From an uncultured Ruminococcus sp. (GTDB lineage: Bacteria; Bacillota; Clostridia; Oscillospirales; Acutalibacteraceae): a stretch of 64,000 nt of DNA. The stretch is from the NCBI GenBank assembly GCA_902785365.1, contig CACZYC010000007.1, forward strand, positions 1 to 64,000, in the 5' to 3' direction. Below the pieces are notes generated by a model. The model was not told where the DNA came from. It saw only the letters and a list, made by a program, of their open reading frames with translations, and made no database searches. Positions 17,139 to 25,426 of the stretch are shown piece by piece (position 1 is the first letter of the stretch; each line of letters opens with the position of its first letter). The translations under genes and the position numbers were made by a program.

Positions 17139-18233
17139 ATGTCGATTTTTGTTACACGCTCCTTAATGCCTCCATTTGAGGAGTACAGCGAAGAAATAAA
17201 AGAGCTGTGGGACAGCCACTGGCTCACAAATATGGGAAAGAAACACAAGGAATTCCAAGAGGCTCTTTGCGCTTATCTCGGCGTGCAGAATCTTGAACTT
17301 GTGGTCAACGGACATATGGCGCTCGAAATGACCTTGCAGGCTATGGAGCTTTCGGGTGAGGTTATCACAACGCCATATACTTTCGCGTCCACCACTCACG
17401 CCATTGTCCGCAATAAATTAACGCCTGTTTTTTGCGACATAAATCCCGACGATTTTACAATCGACACGGACAAAATTGAGGAATTGATTACCGAAAAAAC
17501 CTCTGCAATTCTTCCCGTCCACGTTTACGGCAAAATCTGTAATATAGAGAAGATTGAGGAGATTGCTCGCAAACACAACCTCAAGGTTATTTACGACGCG
17601 GCTCATACCTTTGGCGAAACGTATAAGGGAGAGGGAGTCGGCAACTTCGGCGACGCTTCGGTTTTCAGCTTCCACGCCACCAAGGTTTTCAATACTATTG
17701 AGGGCGGCGCGGTTTGCTACAAGGACAAAACAATAGGCGACAAGATTTATGATTTGAAGAATTTCGGAATTCACGGTCCCGAGGTTGTCAGCGGTATCGG
17801 CGCTAACGCGAAGATGAACGAGTTCTGCGCGGCAATGGGGTTGTGCAACCTGCGACATATCGATGGGGAAATTTCAGCCCGAAAAGCCGTTTTTGAAAAA
17901 TACACGGATATCCTCGGAGATGTGAAGGGAGTACAAATTACGTCCGTTCAGAAGGATGTGGTTTCCAATTACGCCTATTATCCTGTTGTTTTTGACGGGA
18001 AAGAGTTCGGGAAAAACCGTGACGAGGTTTATGACGAGCTTTATAAAGATGGAATTGTCGCGAGGAAGTACTTTTATCCGATAACGAGTGATTTTGACTG
18101 TTACAAGGGGAGATTCAATCCTCTTGACACTCCTGTGGCTTATGATATCAGCAAGCGAGTTTTGGCGCTTCCGATATACGGAGGACTGGATGAGAAGATT
18201 GTCGAGAAAATATGTAAAATTATATTGAAATAA
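17139..18233 (+). CDS. DegT/DnrJ/EryC1/StrS family sugar aminotransferase
   Basis: 364 residues, PLP-dependent. Signatures: WLTNMGKK-KEFQ at the N-terminus, NGHMALEMTLQA, the YDAAHTFG cofactor aspartate (Asp153) and SFHATKVFNTIEGGA with the Schiff-base lysine at 182. The N-terminus (SLMPPFEEYSEEIKELWDSHWLTN) is like enzymes that make dTDP-4-amino-4,6-dideoxyhexoses (VioA/DesI type). The product would supply a 4-amino sugar whose amine could accept an acyl group made by the three upstream genes. GGAGG lies 7 nt before the ATG. It is the last large gene of the polysaccharide operon. Confidence 0.85.
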   Translation: MSIFVTRSLMPPFEEYSEEIKELWDSHWLTNMGKKHKEFQEALCAYLGVQNLELVVNGHMALEMTLQAMELSGEVITTPYTFASTTHAIVRNKLTPVFCDINPDDFTIDTDKIEELITEKTSAILPVHVYGKICNIEKIEEIARKHNLKVIYDAAHTFGETYKGEGVGNFGDASVFSFHATKVFNTIEGGAVCYKDKTIGDKIYDLKNFGIHGPEVVSGIGANAKMNEFCAAMGLCNLRHIDGEISARKAVFEKYTDILGDVKGVQITSVQKDVVSNYAYYPVVFDGKEFGKNRDEVYDELYKDGIVARKYFYPITSDFDCYKGRFNPLDTPVAYDISKRVLALPIYGGLDEKIVEKICKIILK

Positions 18234-18248
18234 AACAGTATAATTCTT

Positions 18249-18392
18249 ATGTACCGCGCATATCATAATAATATGGTATGGATAATAATATCAGCGGTTT
18301 TCGCGGTGATTTTTATAACGCTGTATTCCTGTCTTGTCGCAGCCAAGCGGGCGGACAGGGCAATGAAAAGAGTAATTAGCACAAAAAAGTAA
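18249..18392 (+). CDS. small single-helix membrane protein
   Basis: 47 codons: a short polar start, one strong hydrophobic helix (about residues 9-31) and a basic tail (AAKRADRAMKRV...). It lies 15 bp after the aminotransferase and ends exactly at the operon terminator. No good ribosome binding site is visible (a TATAAT lies just upstream instead), so translation is uncertain. The topology and basic tail favour a real small membrane protein. Function unknown. Confidence 0.4.
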   Translation: MYRAYHNNMVWIIISAVFAVIFITLYSCLVAAKRADRAMKRVISTKK

Positions 18393-18429
18393 GGAGCTGT
18401 TCACATCGAACGGTTCCTTGTTGTTTTTC
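18391..18429 (+). terminator. terminator of the exopolysaccharide operon
   Basis: A 12 bp stem with two G-U pairs (AAGGAGCTGTTC with GAACGGTTCCTT, loop ACATC) is followed by GTTGTTTTT. Confidence 0.8.
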
Positions 18430-18463
18430 GCGGTAAAAAAGGATTTAATTATTGTATTTTTTC

Positions 18464-18491
18464 TTGAAACCTCTTTAAAATGTGCTATAAT
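18464..18491 (+). promoter_or_regulatory. promoter of ddh
   Basis: -35 TTGAAA (18464-18469), 16 bp spacer, extended -10 TGCTATAAT (hexamer 18486-18491). Confidence 0.75.
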
Positions 18492-18521
18492 AAAAATGTA
18501 TTATGAATTGGAGGTAAAGCT

Positions 18522-19502
18522 ATGAGTATTAAAATAGGAATTTTAGGTTACGGAAATCTCGGCAGAGGTGTTGAAGCAGCTATAAAACAAAGCGACGATA
18601 TGGTTCTCACGGGCGTTTATACCCGCAGAAATCCCGATTCACTGAAAATCAACACAGAGGGTGTGGCGGTTCGTTCGGTATCCGAGCTTGAACCTAAGCG
18701 CGATGACATTGACGTGCTTGTTATTTGCGGCGGTTCTGCTACTGATTTGCCCGAGATGACTCCCAAATACGCCGAGCTTTATAACGTAATCGACAGCTTT
18801 GATACACACGCGAATATTCCGACACATTTCGCAAACGTCGACAACGCGTCGAAAAAAGGAAACACAGTCGGCATTATCTCCTGCGGTTGGGATCCCGGCA
18901 TGTTCTCGCTCAACCGTCTTTACTCTCTTTCCATTCTTCCTGTGGGCAACGCGTACACATTCTGGGGCAAGGGCGTAAGCCAGGGCCATTCCGACGCTAT
19001 CCGCAGAATTAAGGGAGTTGTTGACGCGCGTCAGTATACAATCCCCGTTGAAAAAGCGCTCAACTCCGTAAGAGCGGGTGAGAATCCGACGCTTACAACA
19101 CGAGAAAAGCATACACGCGAGTGCTTTGTAGTTGCGGAAGACGGCGCCGATAAAGCAAAGATAGAGAACGAAATCAAGACAATGCCCAACTATTTCGCGG
19201 ATTATGACACTACCGTTCACTTCATTTCCGCTGAGGAGATGAAGCGCGACCACAGCGGAATCCCGCATGGAGGTTCGGTTATATATTCGGGACAGACAGG
19301 CGACGGAAACAACCACGTTATCGAGTACAGCCTTAATCTTTCTTCAAATCCCGAGTTCACGGGAGCGGTTCTTATCGCGTACGCCAGAGCGGCGTATAAG
19401 CTGAACAGCGAGGGCGTTTGCGGAGCAAAGACAGTATTCGACATTGCTCCCGCTTATCTCTGTGCTGAGAGCGGTGAGGAAATAAGAGCTCATTATCTGT
19501 AA
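18522..19502 (+). CDS. ddh: meso-diaminopimelate D-dehydrogenase
   Basis: 326 residues, the family's usual length. The enzyme makes meso-2,6-diaminopimelate directly from tetrahydrodipicolinate, NADPH and ammonia, feeding lysine and peptidoglycan synthesis. The N-terminal Rossmann loop GYGNLGRG, the segments SFDTHANIPTHF, GWDPGMFSLNR, WGKGVSQGHSDAIRRI and GIPHGG, and the closing EYSLNLSSNPEFTG are characteristic of Ddh. It stands alone between its own promoter and the promoter of the next gene, with GGAGG before the start. Confidence 0.93.
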   Translation: MSIKIGILGYGNLGRGVEAAIKQSDDMVLTGVYTRRNPDSLKINTEGVAVRSVSELEPKRDDIDVLVICGGSATDLPEMTPKYAELYNVIDSFDTHANIPTHFANVDNASKKGNTVGIISCGWDPGMFSLNRLYSLSILPVGNAYTFWGKGVSQGHSDAIRRIKGVVDARQYTIPVEKALNSVRAGENPTLTTREKHTRECFVVAEDGADKAKIENEIKTMPNYFADYDTTVHFISAEEMKRDHSGIPHGGSVIYSGQTGDGNNHVIEYSLNLSSNPEFTGAVLIAYARAAYKLNSEGVCGAKTVFDIAPAYLCAESGEEIRAHYL

Positions 19503-19506
19503 TCGC

Positions 19507-19535
19507 TTGACTTTTAAACTATAATTTGCTAAAGT
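19507..19535 (+). promoter_or_regulatory. promoter of the membrane protein gene
   Basis: -35 TTGACT (19507-19512), 17 bp spacer, extended -10 TGCTAAAGT (hexamer 19530-19535), immediately after the ddh stop. Confidence 0.6.
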
Positions 19536-19566
19536 GAATTTGTAATTTTTTAATGAGGTGACTTTA

Positions 19567-20178
19567 ATGCCCGACACAAAACACAGAAATGCTCACGTAG
19601 ATGAAGCAAGTGAAATCCAGGAAACCAGACGAGCTCACAAGCATAAATTTAAAGACAGGCGCGATAAAATCGCGTGGTATCTTGACGAGATTGACTGCTA
19701 TAAAGAGGATATGGGAAAATGGTATACGATTTTTATCCGCCGTATTCTGCCTGTGCTGGTATTTTTCTTCCCGATTAATAACCTGTCATTCGGATTGTGC
19801 GAGTATGCCGTAAAACATATTCTCGGCGGAGTAATTACTTTTGACAATACTACATTCCCGTTGGTTGTCTTCTTTGTTTCTTTGTTGATATTTATACTTA
19901 TTTTGATATTCCTTCCAAGGTTCGCGACATTCTGTGAATTCGCGATGGGAATTGCATTTTATGCTTTGGTTGTTTTCAGACTTAATCAGTTTAACAACGG
20001 CGTCATTGATAAACCGCTTATTACAAACGGACTGGGATATTTTGTAGCGATAGCTCTCGGAATATTCCTGTTTATGAAGTTGGTATTCCTTGTAATCGAA
20101 ATTATCTATATGATTACTTTCAGAGGCGAGCACGAACCCAAAGCATATCACGCCGAAGATGATGACGTAGTTTTCTAA
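19567..20178 (+). CDS. four-helix membrane protein of unknown function
   Basis: ATG 19567 is chosen because GAGGTG (19555-19560) is its ribosome site; the longer frame from GTG 19558 uses part of that site as a codon. The 203-residue protein has a charged, His/Arg-rich cytoplasmic N-terminus (about 1-50), four membrane helices (about 57-75, 92-115, 120-140, 158-182) and an acidic tail. I do not recognise the family. It is a single-gene unit between ddh and the rimP operon. Confidence 0.6.
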   Translation: MPDTKHRNAHVDEASEIQETRRAHKHKFKDRRDKIAWYLDEIDCYKEDMGKWYTIFIRRILPVLVFFFPINNLSFGLCEYAVKHILGGVITFDNTTFPLVVFFVSLLIFILILIFLPRFATFCEFAMGIAFYALVVFRLNQFNNGVIDKPLITNGLGYFVAIALGIFLFMKLVFLVIEIIYMITFRGEHEPKAYHAEDDDVVF

Positions 20179-20185
20179 AAAACAC

Positions 20186-20214
20186 TTGCATTTTTGAAAA
20201 AAGCGTGTTATAAT
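20186..20214 (+). promoter_or_regulatory. promoter of the rimP-nusA-infB operon
   Basis: -35 TTGCAT (20186-20191), 17 bp spacer, -10 TATAAT (20209-20214). Confidence 0.8.
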
Positions 20215-20240
20215 TCAAATGTTGAATAGTTAAAAGTATG

Positions 20241-20265
20241 AGGAGCGAGCGAACGGCTTGCTCCT
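20241..20265 (+). promoter_or_regulatory. leader hairpin ahead of rimP
   Basis: A 10 bp stem with one G-U pair (AGGAGCGAGC with GCTTGCTCCT, loop GAACG) lies in the untranslated leader, 36 nt before the rimP start. No T-tract follows, so it is more likely a processing or regulatory structure than a terminator. nusA operons are often regulated in their leader; the role here is inferred. Confidence 0.5.
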
Positions 20266-20301
20266 TAGCTTTATGTTTAGGGTAATAAAAGGAGGTATTC
20301 T

Positions 20302-20778
20302 ATGCCGAAAAAGGGAGGTAATACCGTACAGAAGGTATGGGAAATTGCCGAACCCGTCGTAACCGGGATGGGGTTAAAGCTCTGGGATGTTCGGTATGTC
20401 AAGGAAGGCGCAGACTGGTACTTGCGCGTGTTTATCGACAAGGACAGCGGAGTAGACATTAACGACTGTGAGAAGGTTTCCCGAGCGCTTGACGAGCCGC
20501 TCGATGAAAACGACCCGATCCCTCAGGCTTATACGCTGGAGGTAAGTTCTCCCGGGCTTGAAAGACCTTTAACGCGTGACGAGCATTTTGAGCAGTTTAT
20601 CGGCGCGGACATTATGGTAAAGATGATACGCCCCGTTGAGGGATTGCCAAAGGAATTCAAGGGAGTTCTCACGGCATACAAAAACGGCGAAGTAACAGTA
20701 AATGACCACAGCGGTGAAAATCAGGTAATAATAAACACAAAAGACGCCGCGTGGATTAAATTAGATGATTTTGATTAG
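20302..20778 (+). CDS. rimP: ribosome maturation factor RimP
   Basis: 158 residues. Needed for maturation of the 30S subunit. The segments LWDVRYVKEGADWYLRVFID, DINDCEKVSRALDEPLDE and LEVSSPGLERPL are the RimP signature, followed by the C-terminal SH3-like domain (KEFKGVLTAYKNGEVTV). AAAGGAGG precedes the ATG. First gene of the operon, followed 40 bp later by nusA in the order conserved across bacteria. Confidence 0.93.
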   Translation: MPKKGGNTVQKVWEIAEPVVTGMGLKLWDVRYVKEGADWYLRVFIDKDSGVDINDCEKVSRALDEPLDENDPIPQAYTLEVSSPGLERPLTRDEHFEQFIGADIMVKMIRPVEGLPKEFKGVLTAYKNGEVTVNDHSGENQVIINTKDAAWIKLDDFD

Positions 20779-20818
20779 GGCAGCTTTTGCTTCCTAAAGA
20801 AAGGATTGGTTTTGGAAA

Positions 20819-21922
20819 ATGAATAACAAGGAATTATTTACGGCATTAACCCTTCTTGAAAAAGAAAAGGGTATCCCTATGGACTATATGATAGAGCAGA
20901 TTGAGCGCGCTATCCGTGTAGCCTGTAAGAATTACTACGGCGGCAACGAGAACGTAGTGTTTAAGATTGTCCCCGAGAAAAACACATTTGACGTAAAACT
21001 GATTAAGACAGTTGTTGAGGAAGTAGAGGACCCGAACTTTGAGGTAAGCCTTGAAGAAGTTTCCAAAAAGCGTAAGAAATACGCGGTAGGCGACGAGTTC
21101 CAGGCGGCGCTCGATCCCAAACAGCTCGGCAGAATCGCTGTACAGACAGCCCGTAACGTTATCCGTCAGGGTATTCGCGACGGCGAGAAAGACCAGATGC
21201 TTCAGGAATTCAAGAGCAGACTCGGCGAGCTTGCTACCGCTACTGTTGAGAGAGTTGACCCGCAGAGCGGCGTCGCTATCATCAAAATCGGCAAGGCTGT
21301 CGCTACTCTGCCCAAGTCCGAGCAGGTAGGCGACAGAGTGCTCAGAGAAGGCGACAAGGTTAAGGTTCTCGTCGCGGGTATCCGTGATATGGATAACCCC
21401 GAGAACGAACAGCGTAAGGGCGGACCCAAGGCTATGATAAGCCGCACAAGCCCCGAGCTTGTAAAGAGGCTCTTTGAGCAGGAAGTTCCCGAAATTTATG
21501 AAGGAACAGTCGAAATCAAGTCAATCGCCCGTGAAGCGGGCAACCGTACAAAGATGGCTGTTTTCTCAAATGACGAAAACATCGACGCAATAGGTTCCTG
21601 TATCGGAACACGCGGCGACCGTGTCAATGAGATTGTCGACGAGCTCGGCAACGAGAAGATTGATATAATCGAGTACAGTGATGACCCCGTAGAGTATGTT
21701 GCCGCGGCTCTTTCACCCGCTAAGGTAGTCAAGGTTGATATCCTTGATGAAAGCGCCAAGAAGTGCAAGGTTACAGTTCCCGACGGTCAGCTCTCACTGG
21801 CTATCGGTAACGGCGGACAGAATGTTCGTCTCGCGGCGCACCTCACAGGATGGAAGATTGATATCCGTCCCGAGTCAGGATTCTACGGCGAGGACGAAGA
21901 AGAGGAAGATCCCGAAGAATAA
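20819..21922 (+). CDS. nusA: transcription termination/antitermination factor NusA
   Basis: 367 residues, the short Gram-positive form without the C-terminal acidic repeats of E. coli. It has the RNA-polymerase-binding N-terminal domain (1 to about 125), an S1 domain (about 130-200) and two KH domains (GTVEIKSIAREAGNRTKMAV and later KCKVTVPDGQLSLAIGNGGQ), then a short Glu/Asp tail. It binds nascent RNA and polymerase to modulate pausing, termination and antitermination. Confidence 0.95.
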   Translation: MNNKELFTALTLLEKEKGIPMDYMIEQIERAIRVACKNYYGGNENVVFKIVPEKNTFDVKLIKTVVEEVEDPNFEVSLEEVSKKRKKYAVGDEFQAALDPKQLGRIAVQTARNVIRQGIRDGEKDQMLQEFKSRLGELATATVERVDPQSGVAIIKIGKAVATLPKSEQVGDRVLREGDKVKVLVAGIRDMDNPENEQRKGGPKAMISRTSPELVKRLFEQEVPEIYEGTVEIKSIAREAGNRTKMAVFSNDENIDAIGSCIGTRGDRVNEIVDELGNEKIDIIEYSDDPVEYVAAALSPAKVVKVDILDESAKKCKVTVPDGQLSLAIGNGGQNVRLAAHLTGWKIDIRPESGFYGEDEEEEDPEE

Positions 21923-21943
21923 GACCTTTTTGGAGGAATTGTT

Positions 21944-22246
21944 TTGAAACAGAAAAAAATCCCTATGCGCAAATGTACGGGTTGCGGTGAGATGAAGCCC
22001 AAGCGTGAGCTTGTGCGCGTTGTAAAAGCTCCCGATGTCAAGAATGAGAACGGAGAAGTAACCGCTAAAGGTGAAATCAGTCTTGACTTGACAGGCAAGA
22101 AACCCGGCAGAGGCGCTTATATATGTAATAATCCCGACTGCTTTAAAAAAGCCGTCAAGGCTAAAAGGCTTGAGAGAGCGTTTCAGACAGCAATTCCCGA
22201 CGAAGTGTTTGAACAGATAAACGAGGAGATGTCAAAGGATGGATAA
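21944..22246 (+). CDS. rnpM: YlxR family RNA-binding protein (RNase P modulator RnpM)
   Basis: 100 residues. RKCTGCGEMKPKRELVRVV and the later PGRGAYIC-NPDC-KKAVK with paired cysteines are the YlxR family pattern. In Bacillus this protein binds RNase P RNA and lowers its activity. TTG 21944 is taken as the start (TGGAGG 7 nt upstream); ATG 21965 is an alternative. It overlaps the following L7Ae-like gene by 8 bp, the conserved nusA-ylxR-ylxQ-infB order. Confidence 0.85.
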   Translation: MKQKKIPMRKCTGCGEMKPKRELVRVVKAPDVKNENGEVTAKGEISLDLTGKKPGRGAYICNNPDCFKKAVKAKRLERAFQTAIPDEVFEQINEEMSKDG

Positions 22247-22559
22247 GCTTTTGAATTTCCTGGGTCTCTGCAGAAGGGCGGGAAAGCTAATAACTGGTTT
22301 TGACGCGGTTGAGGAAACCGTGCTCAAGGGGGAATCACAGTTGGTTGTTATTGCTGACGACACCTCCCCTAATACCGAAAAGAAGCTTTCAAGAACCTGC
22401 GAAGCAAATAACGTTAAGCTGATTAAGCTGGATCGTTCCAAGGACGAAATCAGTGTGGCGGTCGGCAGATTTGCCGCGACAGCGTCCATTACGGACAAAG
22501 GGTTTGCCCAAAACATTGAGAGGCTCACACAAAATGAAACAGGAGGTAACATTTTATGA
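22239..22559 (+). CDS. ylxQ: L7Ae-family ribosomal-type RNA-binding protein (YlxQ)
   Basis: 106 residues. [21 protein letters not shown] and the [15 protein letters not shown] stretch mark the L7Ae/L30e/S12e fold, which binds kink-turn RNAs. Its exact RNA partner is not established. It overlaps rnpM by 8 bp and infB by 4 bp (ATGA), so translation of all three is coupled. Confidence 0.85.
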   Translation: MDKLLNFLGLCRRAGKLITGFDAVEETVLKGESQLVVIADDTSPNTEKKLSRTCEANNVKLIKLDRSKDEISVAVGRFAATASITDKGFAQNIERLTQNETGGNIL

Positions 22560-24931
22560 TAAAATATAAGGTTAAAGAAGTAGCTGATGATTTTAGCGTA
22601 AAAAGCAAACAGATAACCGATATCCTTTCGGATAAACTCGGCGTCAATAAAAAGGCAATGACTTCGCTCGAACCCGAGGAGCTCAACGTTATTTTTGATG
22701 TGATGACACAGAGTAACGAGCTTAAGGATTTCTCGGAGTATTTCGCTGTACGTGATAAGGCGGTAGAGGAATACGAAAAGCAGGTCGCCGAGCAGGAGAA
22801 GCAGGAAAAAGAGGAGAAGAGCAGACGCAAGACTATTCCTGTTGATGAGACAGAGAAAAAACCCTCGAAACCAGCTAAATCCACAAGCAAAAAGCCTGCC
22901 AAGAATACTCAGCAGGTAAAGGTAGAAAATACTATAGAGGAAGAGCGTTCCGACCACCGCTCCAACCGCCGTGTAATCGACACACGCCAGAGTGTTGTGG
23001 ACGTTGAGCGTTACAACCAGAAATATGATGATATGGCGAACGACAAGCTCCGCCGTAATCAGGATACAAGTAAAAAGCAAAAGTTCACCAACCGCGCGCA
23101 GAGACAGCGCGCCCGCCGCGGCGGAAAGCGCGAGACAGAGGCTCAGCGTCTGGCTCGTATCGAGAAGCAGCGCAAGGAGCGTTCAATCACAATTACCGTT
23201 CCCGACGAAATTGTTGTTTCAGAGCTTGCTTTACGCTTGAAGGCGACAGTAGCCGAGGTTGTAAAAAAAGCGTTTATGATGGGCTCTATGATTACAGCCA
23301 ATGATACTATTGACTATGATACAGCCGAACTCATCGCTATGGAGTTCAACGCAAAGGTTGAAAAAGAGGTAGTTGTAACTATCGAGGAACAGATTATCGA
23401 CGACAGCGAAGACGACGACGCAAACCTCGTTGGCAGAGCTCCTGTTGTAGTTGTTATGGGCCACGTTGACCACGGTAAAACATCCATCCTCGACGCTATC
23501 CGTCACGCCAATGTTACCGAAGGCGAAGCGGGCGGTATTACCCAGCACATAGGCGCTTACAGAACTATGGTAAACAATCAGCCCATTACATTCCTTGATA
23601 CTCCCGGACATGAGGCGTTTACCACAATGAGAGCCAGAGGCGCTCAGGCTACCGATATTGCTATTCTTGTTGTAGCGGCGGACGATGGCATTATGCCTCA
23701 GACTATTGAGGCTATCAACCACGCCAAAGCAGCGGGCGTTACAATTATCGTAGCAATTAACAAAATGGATAAAGAAGGCGCCAACCCCGACCAGGTTAAG
23801 CAGCAGCTCACAGAGTATGAGCTTATCCCCGAGGAATGGGGCGGCGATGTAATATGTGTACCTGTTTCCGCAAAGACTAAAATGGGACTTGACGACCTGC
23901 TCGAGAGCGTGCTTCTCGTAGCGGAGATGAAAGAGCTCAAGGCCAACCCCGACAGAGCGGCAAAGGGTATCGTAATAGAGGCTCGTCTTGATAAGGGCAG
24001 AGGTCCTATCGCGACTGTTCTGGTTCAGAACGGTACGCTCAACGCGGGCGATATTGTTGTAGCAGGCACCTGCCTGGGCAGAGTAAGAGCTATGACAAAC
24101 GATAAGGGCGAAAAGGTCCAGACGGCAGGCCCGTCCGTTCCTGTTGAAATAACAGGTCTTGACGAGGTTCCGGTTGGCGGAGATATATTCAACTCTGTTA
24201 CCAACGAGCACCTTGCGCGTCAGCTTGTTAACCAGCGTAAGACAGAACGCAAGGAGGAAATCTTCAACGCTCAGACCAAGGTTACTCTCGACAACCTGTT
24301 TGACCAGATGAAGCAGGGCGATATGAAGGAGCTCAAGATTATCGTCAAAGCCGATGTTCAGGGTTCGGTTGAAGCTGTTCGCCAGAGTCTTGAAAAGCTT
24401 ACAAATGACGAAGTGCGTGTTAATGTCATCCACGGCGGTGTAGGCGCCGTAAACGAGAGTGACGTTATGCTCGCCAGCGCTTCCAACGCGATTATAGTAG
24501 GATTTAATGTTCGTCCCGACGCCAGCGCCCAGGCTAACGCTGAACGCGACGGTGTAGATATGCGTCTGTACAGAGTAATTTACGACTGTATTGAGGAAAT
24601 CGAAAGCGCGATGAAGGGTATGCTCGCTCCCAAAACCCGTGAGGTTGAGCTGGGTACTGCCGAGGTTCGCAATATCATCAAGATTAAGAGCGTCGGTACG
24701 GTAGCAGGCTCCTATGTTACAAAGGGCAAAATCGCGCGTGACGGTAAAGTCCGCGTCGTTCGTGACGGTATTATTATCGCCGACGATGAAATCGCTTCAC
24801 TCCAGCGCTTTAAGGACAGCGTGAAGGAAGTTTCCGAGGGTTACGAGTGCGGTATCTGTCTCGCGAAATTCAGTGACCTCAAGGAAGGCGATATCTTCGA
24901 AATTTACGAGATTGAGGAATATAGGGATTAA
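22556..24931 (+). CDS. infB: translation initiation factor IF-2
   Basis: 791 residues. The GTPase that brings initiator fMet-tRNA to the 30S subunit. An IF2N-like N-terminal domain and a highly charged linker with a [15 protein letters not shown] run and an Arg-rich run ([13 protein letters not shown]) precede the G domain: G1 GHVDHGKTS (about 303), GGITQHIG, G3 DTPGHEAF, G4 NKMD, G5 SAKT. Beta-barrel and C-terminal fMet-tRNA-binding domains follow to the end. Full length and intact. Confidence 0.96.
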   Translation: MIKYKVKEVADDFSVKSKQITDILSDKLGVNKKAMTSLEPEELNVIFDVMTQSNELKDFSEYFAVRDKAVEEYEKQVAEQEKQEKEEKSRRKTIPVDETEKKPSKPAKSTSKKPAKNTQQVKVENTIEEERSDHRSNRRVIDTRQSVVDVERYNQKYDDMANDKLRRNQDTSKKQKFTNRAQRQRARRGGKRETEAQRLARIEKQRKERSITITVPDEIVVSELALRLKATVAEVVKKAFMMGSMITANDTIDYDTAELIAMEFNAKVEKEVVVTIEEQIIDDSEDDDANLVGRAPVVVVMGHVDHGKTSILDAIRHANVTEGEAGGITQHIGAYRTMVNNQPITFLDTPGHEAFTTMRARGAQATDIAILVVAADDGIMPQTIEAINHAKAAGVTIIVAINKMDKEGANPDQVKQQLTEYELIPEEWGGDVICVPVSAKTKMGLDDLLESVLLVAEMKELKANPDRAAKGIVIEARLDKGRGPIATVLVQNGTLNAGDIVVAGTCLGRVRAMTNDKGEKVQTAGPSVPVEITGLDEVPVGGDIFNSVTNEHLARQLVNQRKTERKEEIFNAQTKVTLDNLFDQMKQGDMKELKIIVKADVQGSVEAVRQSLEKLTNDEVRVNVIHGGVGAVNESDVMLASASNAIIVGFNVRPDASAQANAERDGVDMRLYRVIYDCIEEIESAMKGMLAPKTREVELGTAEVRNIIKIKSVGTVAGSYVTKGKIARDGKVRVVRDGIIIADDEIASLQRFKDSVKEVSEGYECGICLAKFSDLKEGDIFEIYEIEEYRD

Positions 24932-24934
24932 ATT

Positions 24935-24965
24935 AGTGGTCAGTGATCAGTGGTCAGTGGTCAGT
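24935..24965. repeat. heptanucleotide tandem repeat (AGTGGTC)
   Basis: Four 7 bp units (AGTGGTC, AGTGATC, AGTGGTC, AGTGGTC) plus AGT begin 4 bp after the infB stop. The rest of the 132 bp gap to rbfA shows no gene or clear terminator, so the operon probably continues through it. Confidence 0.85.
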
Positions 24966-25063
24966 AAAAGTATTAGAGTATACCAAAGTATATTAGGAGA
25001 GAAAACGTCAGTGGGATATGCTTTTCAGTGAGGAGCAGTTGCGATTGACGTGGAAAACTAAAA

Positions 25064-25426
25064 ATGGGACATAAGATAGAGAGGACAACCGAGGATATCA
25101 AGCGTGAGCTGACGGCTATTTTCCGTGAGCTTAAAGACCCGCGCGTCAAGGACGCTTTTATATCAATAATCAGAGTTGACCTGACAAACGATTTGTCATA
25201 CTGTACAATCTATGTCAGCGCTATGGAAGGTCTTGAGCGGTGCAAGCTGGCATGCAAAGGTCTTGACAGCGCGTCGGGATTTATACGTCGTGAGCTTGGT
25301 ATGAGACTCAAGCTCAGACATGTACCGACCTTGATTTTTACGGCAAGCGACAGCATAGAGTACAGCGCGAATATATCGCGTATTCTCAACGATTTGCATA
25401 TTAGTGAGGATGAAAATGACGATTAA
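25064..25426 (+). CDS. rbfA: ribosome-binding factor A
   Basis: 120 residues. A KH-like RNA-binding protein needed for late 30S maturation. The segments KRELTAIFRELKDPRVKDAF, LSYCTIYVS and GFIRRELGMRLKLRHVPTL are diagnostic. The ATG lacks a strong ribosome site (preceding sequence GGAAAACTAAAA). Its end overlaps nrnA by 11 bp. Confidence 0.93.
   Translation: MGHKIERTTEDIKRELTAIFRELKDPRVKDAFISIIRVDLTNDLSYCTIYVSAMEGLERCKLACKGLDSASGFIRRELGMRLKLRHVPTLIFTASDSIEYSANISRILNDLHISEDENDD

Noticed and set aside
23231-24433. 400-codon open frame antisense to infB
   Set aside because: It mirrors the codon structure of infB, has no ribosome site and no recognisable protein pattern; infB on the other strand is certain.
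24935-24965. CRISPR array
   Set aside because: The units are contiguous 7 bp repeats without spacers and no cas genes are present.
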